This document shows positions 1-6,007 of a stretch of 7,501 nt of DNA, piece by piece. The DNA is from Clostridia bacterium. Its GTDB lineage: Bacteria > Bacillota > Clostridia > UBA1381. The notes beneath the pieces are model-generated. The model saw only the letters and a list, made by a program, of their open reading frames with translations. It did no database searches and was not told the DNA's origin. The DNA lies in the NCBI GenBank assembly GCA_017521775.1, contig JAFXBO010000010.1:1-7501 (forward strand), in the 5' to 3' direction. The position numbers and the translations under genes were made by a program. Positions within the stretch are counted from its first letter, which is position 1. Each line of letters begins with the position of its first letter.

Positions 1-799
1 ACAAGTTGTTCATGTTATATGCAGTTTCATATACTGTTTCGCCAATTTTGATTTCATTATCATTAAGATTTGAATCTCCGTCAAGACTTGTATAAGGAAT
101 TGCATTAATCTGTCCTTGATGCTTTTCGACATCAAGCTTATCCTTTAACAATGTTTTGTCTGTGATTTCATAAGATGAGTTATTACCATAACCAACTTTT
201 TCCATTAAACCAATTGTTAAAGCATTATTTGTTAAGAATTCAACATTTCCTCTTGTAATAGGTTTATTTGTTGAACCCTGAACGCTCTTTGTCAAGCCAA
301 TGCTTCCTGCAACAACAACATGTCCGTTAGGATAGTCACCCTTGTCCTCTGCCATTGGTTCGTAACCCAATGCTCTTACAAAAATTGCCATAGCTTCTGC
401 ATAAGTGATTGAATCGTTTGGTCTGAAATTACCGTTATCATCACCAACGATTAACCCTTGCGCAGTTGCAAGATTTATATATCCGTTTGCCCAGTGGTTA
501 ACTGATACATCAGGGAATCTTGATTCACCTTTATTTGAATCAGCTATAGCCTCTAATCCTAATGCATGAATTGCCATCTTGGCAACCTCTGACCTTTTAA
601 TGTTATCGTCAAGTCTGAATTTACCATCATCGTCACCGACCATGATATCCAATGCAGCCAATATCTGCACAGGCTCTTCAAATCTTGTTCCTGCAACTTC
701 TTCAGGAAGTATTGATGCATATGATGTCAATGATGACATCGGAGCCATTGTGAAGGCTGCTGCCAAGACACCGATAACAATATTTTTGATAGATTTCAT
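1..799 (-). CDS. SLH-domain secreted/surface protein, N-terminal part (runs off left edge)
   Basis: Reading the minus strand from an ATG at 797-799 gives 266 codons with no stop before the window edge, so the gene is partial at its C-terminus. The first 28 residues are a signal peptide: a lysine-containing start (MKSIKN), a hydrophobic core, and likely cleavage after SYA. Three SLH-type repeats follow at about residues 38-83, 94-147 and 155-200. The second is the clearest (FPDV..HWANGYI, then GLIVGDDNGNFRPNDSITYAEA). The third is degenerate. SLH repeats usually anchor exported proteins to pyruvylated secondary cell-wall polymer, so this is probably an S-layer or cell-surface protein. What lies beyond residue 200 is not identifiable here. 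The start is supported by GAGG at 807-810, 7 nt upstream. A terminator separates it from ksgA, so it is probably a separate transcription unit. The SLH call is firm and the surface function is inferred. Confidence 0.88.
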   Translation of the reverse strand, partial: MKSIKNIVIGVLAAAFTMAPMSSLTSYASILPEEVAGTRFEEPVQILAALDIMVGDDDGKFRLDDNIKRSEVAKMAIHALGLEAIADSNKGESRFPDVSVNHWANGYINLATAQGLIVGDDNGNFRPNDSITYAEAMAIFVRALGYEPMAEDKGDYPNGHVVVAGSIGLTKSVQGSTNKPITRGNVEFLTNNALTIGLMEKVGYGNNSSYEITDKTLLKDKLDVEKHQGQINAIPYTSLDGDSNLNDNEIKIGETVYETAYNMNNL

Positions 800-831
800 A
801 TTGTATCCTCACTTTCCCGGAATTTAATCCG

Positions 832-877
832 AATATAAATAATTTAGTGGTTTACGATAATTTATGTTTTATGTCAA
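832..877 (-). promoter_or_regulatory. Candidate promoter region of the SLH gene
   Basis: On the minus strand a perfect TTGACA lies at 872-877. At 17-nt spacing the -10 would be TAAACC (849-854), which is poor. A better -10-like hexamer, TATATT, lies at 832-837 but has only a weak -35 (TTATCG) at 17 nt. One of these probably drives the SLH gene, because a terminator lies just upstream. Which one cannot be decided from sequence alone. Confidence 0.4.
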
Positions 878-907
878 CCACGAATACTATATTACACGAA
901 TTTATAC

Positions 908-952
908 AAAAAATCAAGCTGTAAGTTCTGGTAATTTTAAAACTTACAGCTT
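908..952 (-). terminator. Intrinsic terminator downstream of ksgA
   Basis: A perfect 12-bp inverted repeat (AAGCTGTAAGTT at 916-927 and its complement at 941-952) has a 13-nt loop. It begins 4 nt after the ksgA stop codon. On the minus strand it is followed, after two bases, by six T residues (908-913). It also has a T run on the plus-strand side (951-957), so it could work in both directions, but only ksgA on the minus strand reads into it here. Confidence 0.8.
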
Positions 953-955
953 TTT

Positions 956-1813
956 TTATTTTATTCCATTTTTTAACATTTCATCAGATATTTTCGCAAA
1001 ATCAGAAACACCTAATCTTTCTCCACGGATTGTTGCATCAATTCCTACAGCTTCTAAAACATTCTTTATAGTTTCCTTGTCCTTGGAAAATCCATTGGAT
1101 AAGCAATTTAAAAGTGTTTTTCTTCTTTGAGCAAAGGAAGCTTTAACAACCTTAAAGAAATGCTTTTCATCATCAACTAAAACACTTGGTTTATCTAATA
1201 CCCTCATTCTGACAACAGCCGAATCAACCTTTGGTGCAGGATAAAAGCTTCCTGCAGGAACATTTACCACTATCTCAGGCTCGGTATAATAATTACATAA
1301 AACACTGATAGCTCCATATTCTTTTGTCCCCGGCTTTGCACAAAATCTTTGTGCAACTTCCTTTTGCACCATTACAACAATGTTTTCAATATCATACCCA
1401 CCCTCTAATAATGTTGTTATTATAGGAGTGGTTATATAATATGGCAAATTTGCTGCCACGCTTATCTTTTTTGAATTAAATTCATTTTTTATTAATTCTT
1501 TCAAATTTAATTTCATAAAATCAGAATTAATTATTTTTACATTGTCGCATCCAGCCAATGTGTAATCCAAAACAGGCAACAATGATTTATCAATTTCTAT
1601 TGAAACAACCTTTTCAAAATTTTCAGACAGTGTTTTTGTTAAAACACCAAATCCAGGACCAATTTCTAAAACACCCTCTGTACCCGAGGCTGCGTCTGCA
1701 ATTTTATCAAGCACAGCTGCATCTGTCAAAAAATTTTGTCCCAATCCTTTTGAAAAAGCAAAGTCAAACATTGACTTTAATTCTTTTATTGTTTTAATAG
1801 ATGTTAATTCCAT
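956..1813 (-). CDS. rsmA: 16S rRNA (adenine(1518)-N6/adenine(1519)-N6)-dimethyltransferase KsgA/RsmA
   Basis: This 285-aa protein uses S-adenosylmethionine to dimethylate two adjacent adenines in the 3'-terminal hairpin of 16S rRNA, a late step in 30S maturation. Visible family motifs are GQNFL near residue 25, the SAM-binding motif EIGPGFG at 50-56, the acidic ribose-binding strand IEID at 72-75, NSDF at 96-99, the catalytic NLPY at 122-125, and F-P-P-KVDSAVV at 190-201. An alpha-helical C-terminal domain follows. The length is normal for the family. I chose the ATG at 1811-1813 because GTGAGG lies 9 nt upstream. A longer reading from GTG at 1828 would start inside that ribosome site. The upstream neighbour is a yabE-like gene, an order also known from Bacillus, where rnmV (RNase M5) sits between them; it is absent here. 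An intrinsic terminator lies between the two genes, so expression probably relies on read-through. Confidence 0.96.
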   Translation of the reverse strand: MELTSIKTIKELKSMFDFAFSKGLGQNFLTDAAVLDKIADAASGTEGVLEIGPGFGVLTKTLSENFEKVVSIEIDKSLLPVLDYTLAGCDNVKIINSDFMKLNLKELIKNEFNSKKISVAANLPYYITTPIITTLLEGGYDIENIVVMVQKEVAQRFCAKPGTKEYGAISVLCNYYTEPEIVVNVPAGSFYPAPKVDSAVVRMRVLDKPSVLVDDEKHFFKVVKASFAQRRKTLLNCLSNGFSKDKETIKNVLEAVGIDATIRGERLGVSDFAKISDEMLKNGIK

Positions 1814-1822
1814 ATCGGTATT

Positions 1823-1828
1823 CCTCAC
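1823..1828 (-). promoter_or_regulatory. Ribosome binding site that fixes the ksgA start
   Basis: GTGAGG on the minus strand lies 9 nt before the ATG at 1813. The same hexamer precedes the SLH gene. Its own GTG is in frame with ksgA and would give a false 5-residue extension, so the ATG is preferred. Confidence 0.75.
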
Positions 1829-1832
1829 TTGT

Positions 1833-1861
1833 AAAAAAGGTGCATTTAAAATGCACCTTTT
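1833..1861 (-). terminator. Intercistronic intrinsic terminator between yabE and ksgA
   Basis: A 12-bp perfect stem (1835-1846 with 1850-1861, core GGTGCATT) has a 3-nt loop. On the minus strand it is followed by six T residues (1833-1838). It starts 4 nt after the yabE stop and its T run ends about 20 nt before the ksgA ATG, which leaves no room for a separate ksgA promoter after it. It should end most yabE transcripts and pass a fraction on to ksgA. A plus-strand T-rich flank also exists, but no plus-strand gene reads into it. Confidence 0.8.
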
Positions 1862-1865
1862 ATTT

Positions 1866-2948
1866 TTAATTTAAAACATAAACTGTTGCAGTTTTTCTGC
1901 CAAATCTAATACACTCGCTTTTTGAGTTGAAGCACAAGTCAACCTTGTTACCTTTGATTGCTCCACCTGTATCCCCTGCTATACAATATCCATATACCCA
2001 GGACTTTCCTCCATCGGAGGACTCAATGTATAGCTTAGTTCCAAGAGGAATAACCTTAGGGTCAACTGCAACAACTCCATACTGAGGAATTAATCCATAA
2101 GCAGTTCTTGTATTTCCGCCATTTTCAGATAATGAACTATCATAAGCAGTTGCTTTCATAGTAAATTTCTTTGAATAAGAAAAATCCTTTGCTTTTGTTT
2201 TTTCTGTTGAAACAGTTTTTGTATTCGATTTCTTTGTGGTAGCGCTCTTTGTTCCTACCTTGATTATTTCGTCAACAGGCTTCTTTGTTATTTCTTCAGA
2301 AATCTTTTCCTTTGAAACAACTTCGCCATTTACCTTTTTAACAGAATACTTAATCTGTTTTTCACCTTTTTGTCCTTTTTGAGAAACCTTGGTTTTTCCC
2401 TTTGTCAATGTCTTATCATTAACCTTTTTTGTATTAAACCCTATTTCCTCAGTTTCAATTACTTCATCATGAGAAACTCTGTCAATATTAATTAACATTT
2501 CATTCTCAATGCTTGCACCCACATCAGGTGTCACAACATCATCCTTTGATAAAGCAACTCCTACTTCTTCAATTGCATCACCGACAGTTGCTTTTGTAAC
2601 GGTCACTATTTCAACCTTACCATCAACTGAAAGTTCAACAACTCTACCCTTGCGTATAACCAAGACATCTTCGTCAACAATTTCTTCCTCAAGCCCTTTG
2701 TTAACTACGTCATTCTCACCGATTTCAATTTTGTTTTCTTCTAAAAATTCACCGACTGTCAATTTTCTGGTCTTGACCTTTTCATTATCACCAATACCAT
2801 TAAATTCATCAATCTGCACTAATGTTACATTCTTCAATGCTACATCATAGACAGCACCCATAGTTAATGAGGTAACAGCTATGATCAGTATTACTGCAAG
2901 AATTACACGCTTAAAATTCTGAGGGTAGATTTTCTTTAGAAAATTCAT
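1866..2948 (-). CDS. yabE: YabE-like cell-wall protein: membrane anchor, DUF348 repeats, G5 and 3D domains
   Basis: This 360-aa protein is probably a cell-wall hydrolase. A basic N-terminus and one hydrophobic segment (about 13-34) act as signal or anchor. Two DUF348-type repeats follow (about 36-100 and 112-157), each ending in a LVI or LIN strand. A G5-like region (about 155-233) comes next, then a Lys/Thr/Ser-rich linker (234-262). The C-terminal 3D domain (264-358) has its three aspartates visible: D296 in AVDPKVIPLGT, D326 in AGDTGGAIKG and D337 in VDLCF. The 3D fold resembles the catalytic part of MltA lytic transglycosylases, so peptidoglycan cleavage is inferred. The architecture and position before ksgA match Bacillus YabE. 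The start at 2948 is chosen because AAAGGAA lies 8 nt upstream. An in-frame ATG at 2987 has no ribosome site and sits in a predicted leader stem. A strong promoter and structured leader precede it. Confidence 0.88.
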   Translation of the reverse strand: MNFLKKIYPQNFKRVILAVILIIAVTSLTMGAVYDVALKNVTLVQIDEFNGIGDNEKVKTRKLTVGEFLEENKIEIGENDVVNKGLEEEIVDEDVLVIRKGRVVELSVDGKVEIVTVTKATVGDAIEEVGVALSKDDVVTPDVGASIENEMLINIDRVSHDEVIETEEIGFNTKKVNDKTLTKGKTKVSQKGQKGEKQIKYSVKKVNGEVVSKEKISEEITKKPVDEIIKVGTKSATTKKSNTKTVSTEKTKAKDFSYSKKFTMKATAYDSSLSENGGNTRTAYGLIPQYGVVAVDPKVIPLGTKLYIESSDGGKSWVYGYCIAGDTGGAIKGNKVDLCFNSKSECIRFGRKTATVYVLN

Positions 2949-3082
2949 AAAACTAATTCCTTTCCGAAAAGACTTTGTCTTAAGCATGCGTATCTGATGA
3001 GAAACCCATCAAACTTTATTTGCATGCTTGTCTTTTCTTAAAAGCCCGAATTTTTCGAGACTTCTACCTCACGCAATTTTAC
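2949..3082 (-). promoter_or_regulatory. Structured 5' leader of yabE, class not recognised
   Basis: About 134 nt separate the expected transcription start (near 3082) from the ATG. In mRNA order it can form four helices. The first is ACCTC/GAGGT (3083-3087 with 3066-3070), extendable by wobble pairs and beginning at or just upstream of the estimated start. The second is a hairpin with CGAA/TTCG and a 3-nt loop (3042-3063). The third is a perfect 8-bp stem AAGCATGC/GCATGCTT (3022-3029 with 2982-2989) enclosing a smaller TGATG/CATCA hairpin (3007-3011 with 2995-2999). The fourth is AAAAGAC/GTCTTTT (3030-3036 with 2967-2973). The last GTCTT can instead pair with the nearby AAGAC (2977-2981), so the two pairings exclude each other just before the ribosome site. 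I do not recognise a known riboswitch; the ydaO (c-di-AMP) signature was looked for and not found. Base pairing is visible and regulation is inferred. Confidence 0.45.
2957..2963 (-). promoter_or_regulatory. Ribosome binding site that fixes the yabE start
   Basis: AAAGGAA on the minus strand lies 8 nt before the ATG at 2948. The alternative ATG at 2987 has no purine-rich site in front of it. Confidence 0.7.
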
Positions 3083-3088
3083 GAGGTT

Positions 3089-3118
3089 ATTATATACTCG
3101 CTCTCCACTCAATGTCAA
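3089..3118 (-). promoter_or_regulatory. Promoter of yabE (housekeeping sigma type)
   Basis: On the minus strand, perfect TTGACA (3113-3118) and perfect TATAAT (3089-3094) are separated by 18 nt. Both hexamers match the sigma-A consensus exactly. Transcription should start near 3082, which gives the long structured leader. Confidence 0.8.
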
Positions 3119-3289
3119 TGAAAATGTTAAAAAGTTGTTACATTTCACTAAAAAGTGCAGTAAAATATCAGGCTTTTCAAACCAATCTTTATATAAAATT
3201 AACTAATTTTACAACTATTCTATTCTCCCAATTTGAATTATAGAACTACAATTTTATGTCGTTTTTCCTGAAAAAATATGGGTTTTTTC
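3119..3289. other. Gene-free AT-rich intergenic stretch
   Basis: Together with the yabE leader and promoter this makes a gap of nearly 390 bases without a convincing gene. The 3119-3289 part is AT-rich, with no ribosome site plus start, no strong hairpin and no repeat. The only structure noted is a run of six A and six T around 3271-3288, which pairs weakly. The small plus-strand reading frame that crosses it (3028-3243) overlaps the yabE promoter and leader and has no ribosome site. Confidence 0.6.
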
Positions 3290-3318
3290 TTCAATTTATA
3301 TGTATAAACCATTATAAT
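3290..3318 (+). promoter_or_regulatory. Candidate promoter of the small orphan gene
   Basis: A perfect TATAAT at 3313-3318 is preceded at 17 nt by TTCAAT (3290-3295), a weak -35. Transcription would start near 3325, only about 11 nt before the first ATG (3336) but about 68 nt before the second in-frame ATG (3393). In such AT-rich DNA a TATAAT can occur by chance. Confidence 0.4.
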
Positions 3319-3335
3319 TAAGGGAAAAATTATCC

Positions 3336-3659
3336 ATGAAAACTATCACAAAATATGCTACGAAAATATTAAAAGGAAGTGTAATATTTGTAATGAAAAA
3401 CTTATCCAAACAAGTGGTTATTTTAGATGAGCTACCTTCTCCTTATATTCATCAGGCAATCATTATTTTAAAAAAATATACCCCAGAGCAACACGAGAAG
3501 ATAATTGAAGAGGCAGAAAGAGTTGTTTTGGAATATTTTAATAAGAATTCTAAACAAAACACATATTATATTGGAAGGAAATCAAATTTTGGACTGAAAT
3601 GTGCAGTTGCAGTATTGAGTGTTGCACTTTTAATAAGAACTTTGGTTGATTTTGTTTGA
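3336..3659 (+). CDS. Small orphan protein with C-terminal hydrophobic helix
   Basis: I do not recognise this 107-aa protein. Residues 1-19 are basic and hydrophobic. A second in-frame ATG at 3393 (residue 20) would give an 88-aa protein beginning MKNLSKQVVILDELPSPYIH. Residues 27-70 look like a compact soluble alpha/beta segment: VVILDELPSPYIHQAIIIL, then a Glu-rich helix EQHEKIIEEAERVVLEYF. A probable membrane helix (about 87-104) ends the protein. The first ATG has AGGGA 10 nt upstream. The second has AAGGAAG 13 nt upstream, which is rather far. Either could be right; the longer one is given. The gene stands alone, flanked by a possible promoter and a strong terminator, and its codon use looks like that of the neighbours. 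Being real is supported by its own terminator and a plausible amphipathic protein; its function is unknown. Confidence 0.7.
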   Translation: MKTITKYATKILKGSVIFVMKNLSKQVVILDELPSPYIHQAIIILKKYTPEQHEKIIEEAERVVLEYFNKNSKQNTYYIGRKSNFGLKCAVAVLSVALLIRTLVDFV

Positions 3660-3664
3660 GCATT

Positions 3665-3694
3665 AAAACAGACGATATAAGCGTCTGTTTTTTT
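3665..3694 (+). terminator. Intrinsic terminator of the small orphan gene
   Basis: A stem AAAACAGACG / CGTCTGTTTT (3665-3674 with 3682-3691) with a 7-nt loop is followed by a T run (3688-3694). It begins 5 nt after the stop codon at 3659 and isolates this gene from the operon downstream. Confidence 0.85.
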
Positions 3695-3703
3695 CTTTAA
3701 TGT

Positions 3704-3732
3704 TTGACTTTTATTATCATTTATGATATTAT
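3704..3732 (+). promoter_or_regulatory. Promoter of the DUF5662-flippase-CDF operon
   Basis: TTGACT (3704-3709) and TATTAT (3727-3732) are 17 nt apart, with an extended -10 TG at 3724-3725. Each hexamer differs from consensus at one base. Transcription should start near 3739, giving a leader of about 30 nt with no room for a riboswitch. Confidence 0.8.
3715..3728. promoter_or_regulatory. Candidate operator palindrome overlapping the operon promoter
   Basis: TATCAT-TT-ATGATA is a perfect 14-bp palindrome that lies in the spacer and covers the first bases of the -10. A repressor bound there would block RNA polymerase. The sequence is AT-rich, so chance is a real possibility. It loosely resembles one half of a Fur-type box but does not match a full box. 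Confidence 0.3.
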
Positions 3733-3769
3733 TTCATATGTATATATAATGGAAAAAAGAGGTTAGGAT

Positions 3770-4288
3770 ATGAATTTTATAAAGCATTTCAAAACTATAA
3801 CACATCACCGACACGAAGTAATCAAAAATTGCTTTAAAGTCGGAATAGGATTCCAGGGGTTATTTCACGACCTTTCAAAATATTCATACACTGAATTCAG
3901 AGTAGGGATGAAATATTATATGGGCATCAAAAGCCCTAACGACAAAGAGCGTTCAATTCATGGATATTCTTCTGCGTGGATGCATCACAAAGGAAGAAAC
4001 AAGCATCATTTTGAATATTGGAATGATTATAACCCAAAAACTCATGAAATCGACTCTGTTAAAATGCCATTAAGATATATGAAGGAAATGCTTTGCGACA
4101 GGATTGCAGCAAGCAAAACTTATCTTGGAAAAGATTATGATGATGCACAACCTCTTGAATATTTTATGCGTTCAAGAGCAAGAAAATATATGCATCCTGA
4201 TAATTCCCAAATGCTTGAGGAATGGTTAACAATGCTTGCCAAACAGGGCGAAGAAAAAACATTTGAATATATAAGAAAATTAAAATAA
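3770..4288 (+). CDS. DUF5662 family protein, HD-phosphohydrolase-like
   Basis: This 172-aa soluble protein fits the DUF5662 family as I remember it, whose members are sometimes mislabelled as catalase. Visible motifs are a His-rich N-terminus (H12, H13, H15), FHDLSKYS with an HD pair at 33-34, MHHKGRNKHH with H72, H73, H79 and H80, and LCDRIAASK with D110. The spacing H...HD...HH...D resembles the metal-binding pattern of HD-domain phosphohydrolases, so a metal-dependent hydrolase is inferred; no substrate can be named. AGAGG lies 7 nt before the ATG. It is the first gene of a three-gene operon, 13 nt before the flippase. Membership in DUF5662 is fairly sure and the enzymatic role is not known. 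No heme-catalase motifs are present. Confidence 0.85.
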   Translation: MNFIKHFKTITHHRHEVIKNCFKVGIGFQGLFHDLSKYSYTEFRVGMKYYMGIKSPNDKERSIHGYSSAWMHHKGRNKHHFEYWNDYNPKTHEIDSVKMPLRYMKEMLCDRIAASKTYLGKDYDDAQPLEYFMRSRARKYMHPDNSQMLEEWLTMLAKQGEEKTFEYIRKLK

Positions 4289-4301
4289 AAGAAGGTTAAT
4301 T

Positions 4302-6002
4302 ATGAATAATAACAAAAAAACCACATTTATGGGAAACGTCTTAATAATTTTGTTTTCCCAGATAGTGGTAAAGCTTTTAGGTGTTGTTTACACTCTTTTT
4401 ACTACAAATACTCAGGGCTTTGGAAACGAGGGCAGCGGATATAATTCAGCAGGATTTCAAATCTACACTCTTCTTTTAGCAATCTCATCAGTTGGTATTC
4501 CAAATGCTATTTCAAAAATGACCTCTGCAAAAAATGCAGTAGGCGACTATAAGGGTGCGCATAAGATTTATAAAAGTGCTCTTATACTTTTTTCCATAAT
4601 CGGTGTTTTAGCATCTTCAATACTATTCTTCGGTTCTGAGATAATTGCAGACAACATAATAAAAATGCATAACGCCAAATATGTCCTTATGGCACTTGCT
4701 CCATCAATATATTTTGTGTGCTTGTCCTCTGTTATCCGAGGCTATTTTGTTGGTATGCAAAATATGAAAGCCACAAGTAACTCTCAAATATTAGAACAGA
4801 TTTTTAAATGCGTCTTCACAATCGGAATTGTGTATTTTATGTCTGTTCACACATTTTTTCCGAATGACAAGGACTTAAATGCAGCTATGATGGCTGCAGG
4901 TGCAAACTTTGCAGCAACAATTTCCGCAGTTTTAAGCACTATATACATAGTCATTTTCTACCTAAAAAGAAGAAAAGGAATATATGAAAAAATAAACTCA
5001 TCAACTGTCGAAACAAAATCAGTTCCTGTTTTGAAGATGTTTAAAAGCATTCTCTTAATATCAATTCCTATTTCATTGGGTTCAATAATAGCTGCTGTCA
5101 ACAGAATAGTTGATACTGCCACAATAACACGAGGAATTGAGATTGCTTTCTCTCAGATGATACCTGCACATGGCTCGGTTGGAGCAATTATTAATCCAAC
5201 ATTGGAGCAATTAGGAGAGGAAGCAGTCCGACTTGCCGGAGTTCTTTCAAAAAGTGATACTTTAATAAATCTTCCGATTTCTTTGAATATATCATTTGCA
5301 ACAGTTTTAGTCCCATCAATTTCGGCAGCACTTGCAAGAGGTGAGAAAAAAGAAGCATCACGCTTTGTTTCCTACTCTCTGTTGATATCCTTACTTATTA
5401 TAATGCCTTGTGCAGTTGGATTTATCGCTTTAGGACAGCCAATTTATCAAATGCTTTATCCAAATGTGCCTGATGGCTATCAATTATTACAGCTTAGCGC
5501 TTTGTCACTTGTTTTTATAGCGCTTAACCAGACCATTTCAGGCTCCTTGCAGGGCATTGGAAAAATTTATGTTCCTGCAACAGGTTTATTATTGGGATGT
5601 ATAACAAAATTTATATTAAATACAATACTCATAAGACAACCATCAATTAATATATACGGAGCACCAATTGGTTCAATCATATGCCAGATAATTTCATTTT
5701 CATACAGCTTCACAATTCTTTCAAAAACTGTGTCCCTGTCATTGAATTTGAAAAAATATATATTAAAGCCACTTTTGTGTTCGGTTATTATGGGTATTTC
5801 GGCATATTTTGTTCACAAAATAACTATGATTATAACAGGCGTTAATATAATTTCAGTCATATTTGCAATTATTGTTGCAGTAATAATTTATGCTATTATG
5901 ATTTTTATAACAAATTCACTTTCAAAAGACGAGATTGAAATGCTGCCTATGGGCAACAAGCTCTATTCTCTTGTTAAAAAATTTAATCTGATTAAGGAAT
6001 AA
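4302..6002 (+). CDS. MOP-superfamily flippase, SpoVB/YtgP (MurJ-like) polysaccharide biosynthesis type
   Basis: This 566-aa polytopic membrane protein has about 14 hydrophobic segments. Family landmarks are the N-terminal helix FMGNVLIILFSQIVVKLLG, a Gly-rich loop then IYTLLLAISSVGIPNAISK (54-72), SSVIRGYFVGMQNMKATSNS (142-161) with EQ at 165-166, AAVNRIVD (264-271), NLPISLNISFATVLVPSIS (323-341) and SGSLQGIGK. Relatives include SpoVB, needed for spore cortex, and YtgP/MurJ, which flips lipid II across the membrane. The sequence does not decide between lipid II and another undecaprenyl-linked glycan. A stretch at about 275-320 between two membrane segments is longer than I would expect for SpoVB. 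GAAGG lies 6 nt before the ATG. The gene is second in the operon and ends 5 nt before the CDF gene. Confidence 0.92.
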   Translation: MNNNKKTTFMGNVLIILFSQIVVKLLGVVYTLFTTNTQGFGNEGSGYNSAGFQIYTLLLAISSVGIPNAISKMTSAKNAVGDYKGAHKIYKSALILFSIIGVLASSILFFGSEIIADNIIKMHNAKYVLMALAPSIYFVCLSSVIRGYFVGMQNMKATSNSQILEQIFKCVFTIGIVYFMSVHTFFPNDKDLNAAMMAAGANFAATISAVLSTIYIVIFYLKRRKGIYEKINSSTVETKSVPVLKMFKSILLISIPISLGSIIAAVNRIVDTATITRGIEIAFSQMIPAHGSVGAIINPTLEQLGEEAVRLAGVLSKSDTLINLPISLNISFATVLVPSISAALARGEKKEASRFVSYSLLISLLIIMPCAVGFIALGQPIYQMLYPNVPDGYQLLQLSALSLVFIALNQTISGSLQGIGKIYVPATGLLLGCITKFILNTILIRQPSINIYGAPIGSIICQIISFSYSFTILSKTVSLSLNLKKYILKPLLCSVIMGISAYFVHKITMIITGVNIISVIFAIIVAVIIYAIMIFITNSLSKDEIEMLPMGNKLYSLVKKFNLIKE

Positions 6003-6007
6003 TAACT

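Noticed and set aside
579..1797. Three plus-strand frames (579-827, 864-1130, 1558-1797)
   Set aside because: They lie mostly opposite the SLH gene and ksgA, which have clear family motifs, and lack ribosome sites.
1814..1828. ksgA start at the GTG at 1828
   Set aside because: The GTG is part of the GTGAGG ribosome site; the ATG at 1813 is correctly spaced and gives the usual MELTSIKTIKEL-like N-terminus.
2509..2850. Plus-strand Ser/Thr-rich frame of 113 codons antisense to yabE
   Set aside because: It mirrors the codon pattern of yabE on the opposite strand; the low-complexity Ser/Thr composition is typical of an antisense shadow and no start signal is seen.
2949..3082. ydaO (c-di-AMP) riboswitch upstream of yabE
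   Set aside because: This class often precedes wall-hydrolase genes, but its conserved GGGGAACC-like segments are missing from this leader.
3028..3243. Plus-strand reading frame of 71 codons
   Set aside because: It overlaps the yabE promoter and leader on the other strand, has no ribosome site, and its composition looks random.
3271..3288. A6/T6 hairpin as a terminator
   Set aside because: The stem is only A-T pairs with no GC, so it is too weak, and no gene ends before it.
3770..4288. Catalase annotation for the DUF5662 gene
   Set aside because: At 172 aa with HD-like motifs and no heme-catalase signature, the label sometimes attached to this family is not supported.
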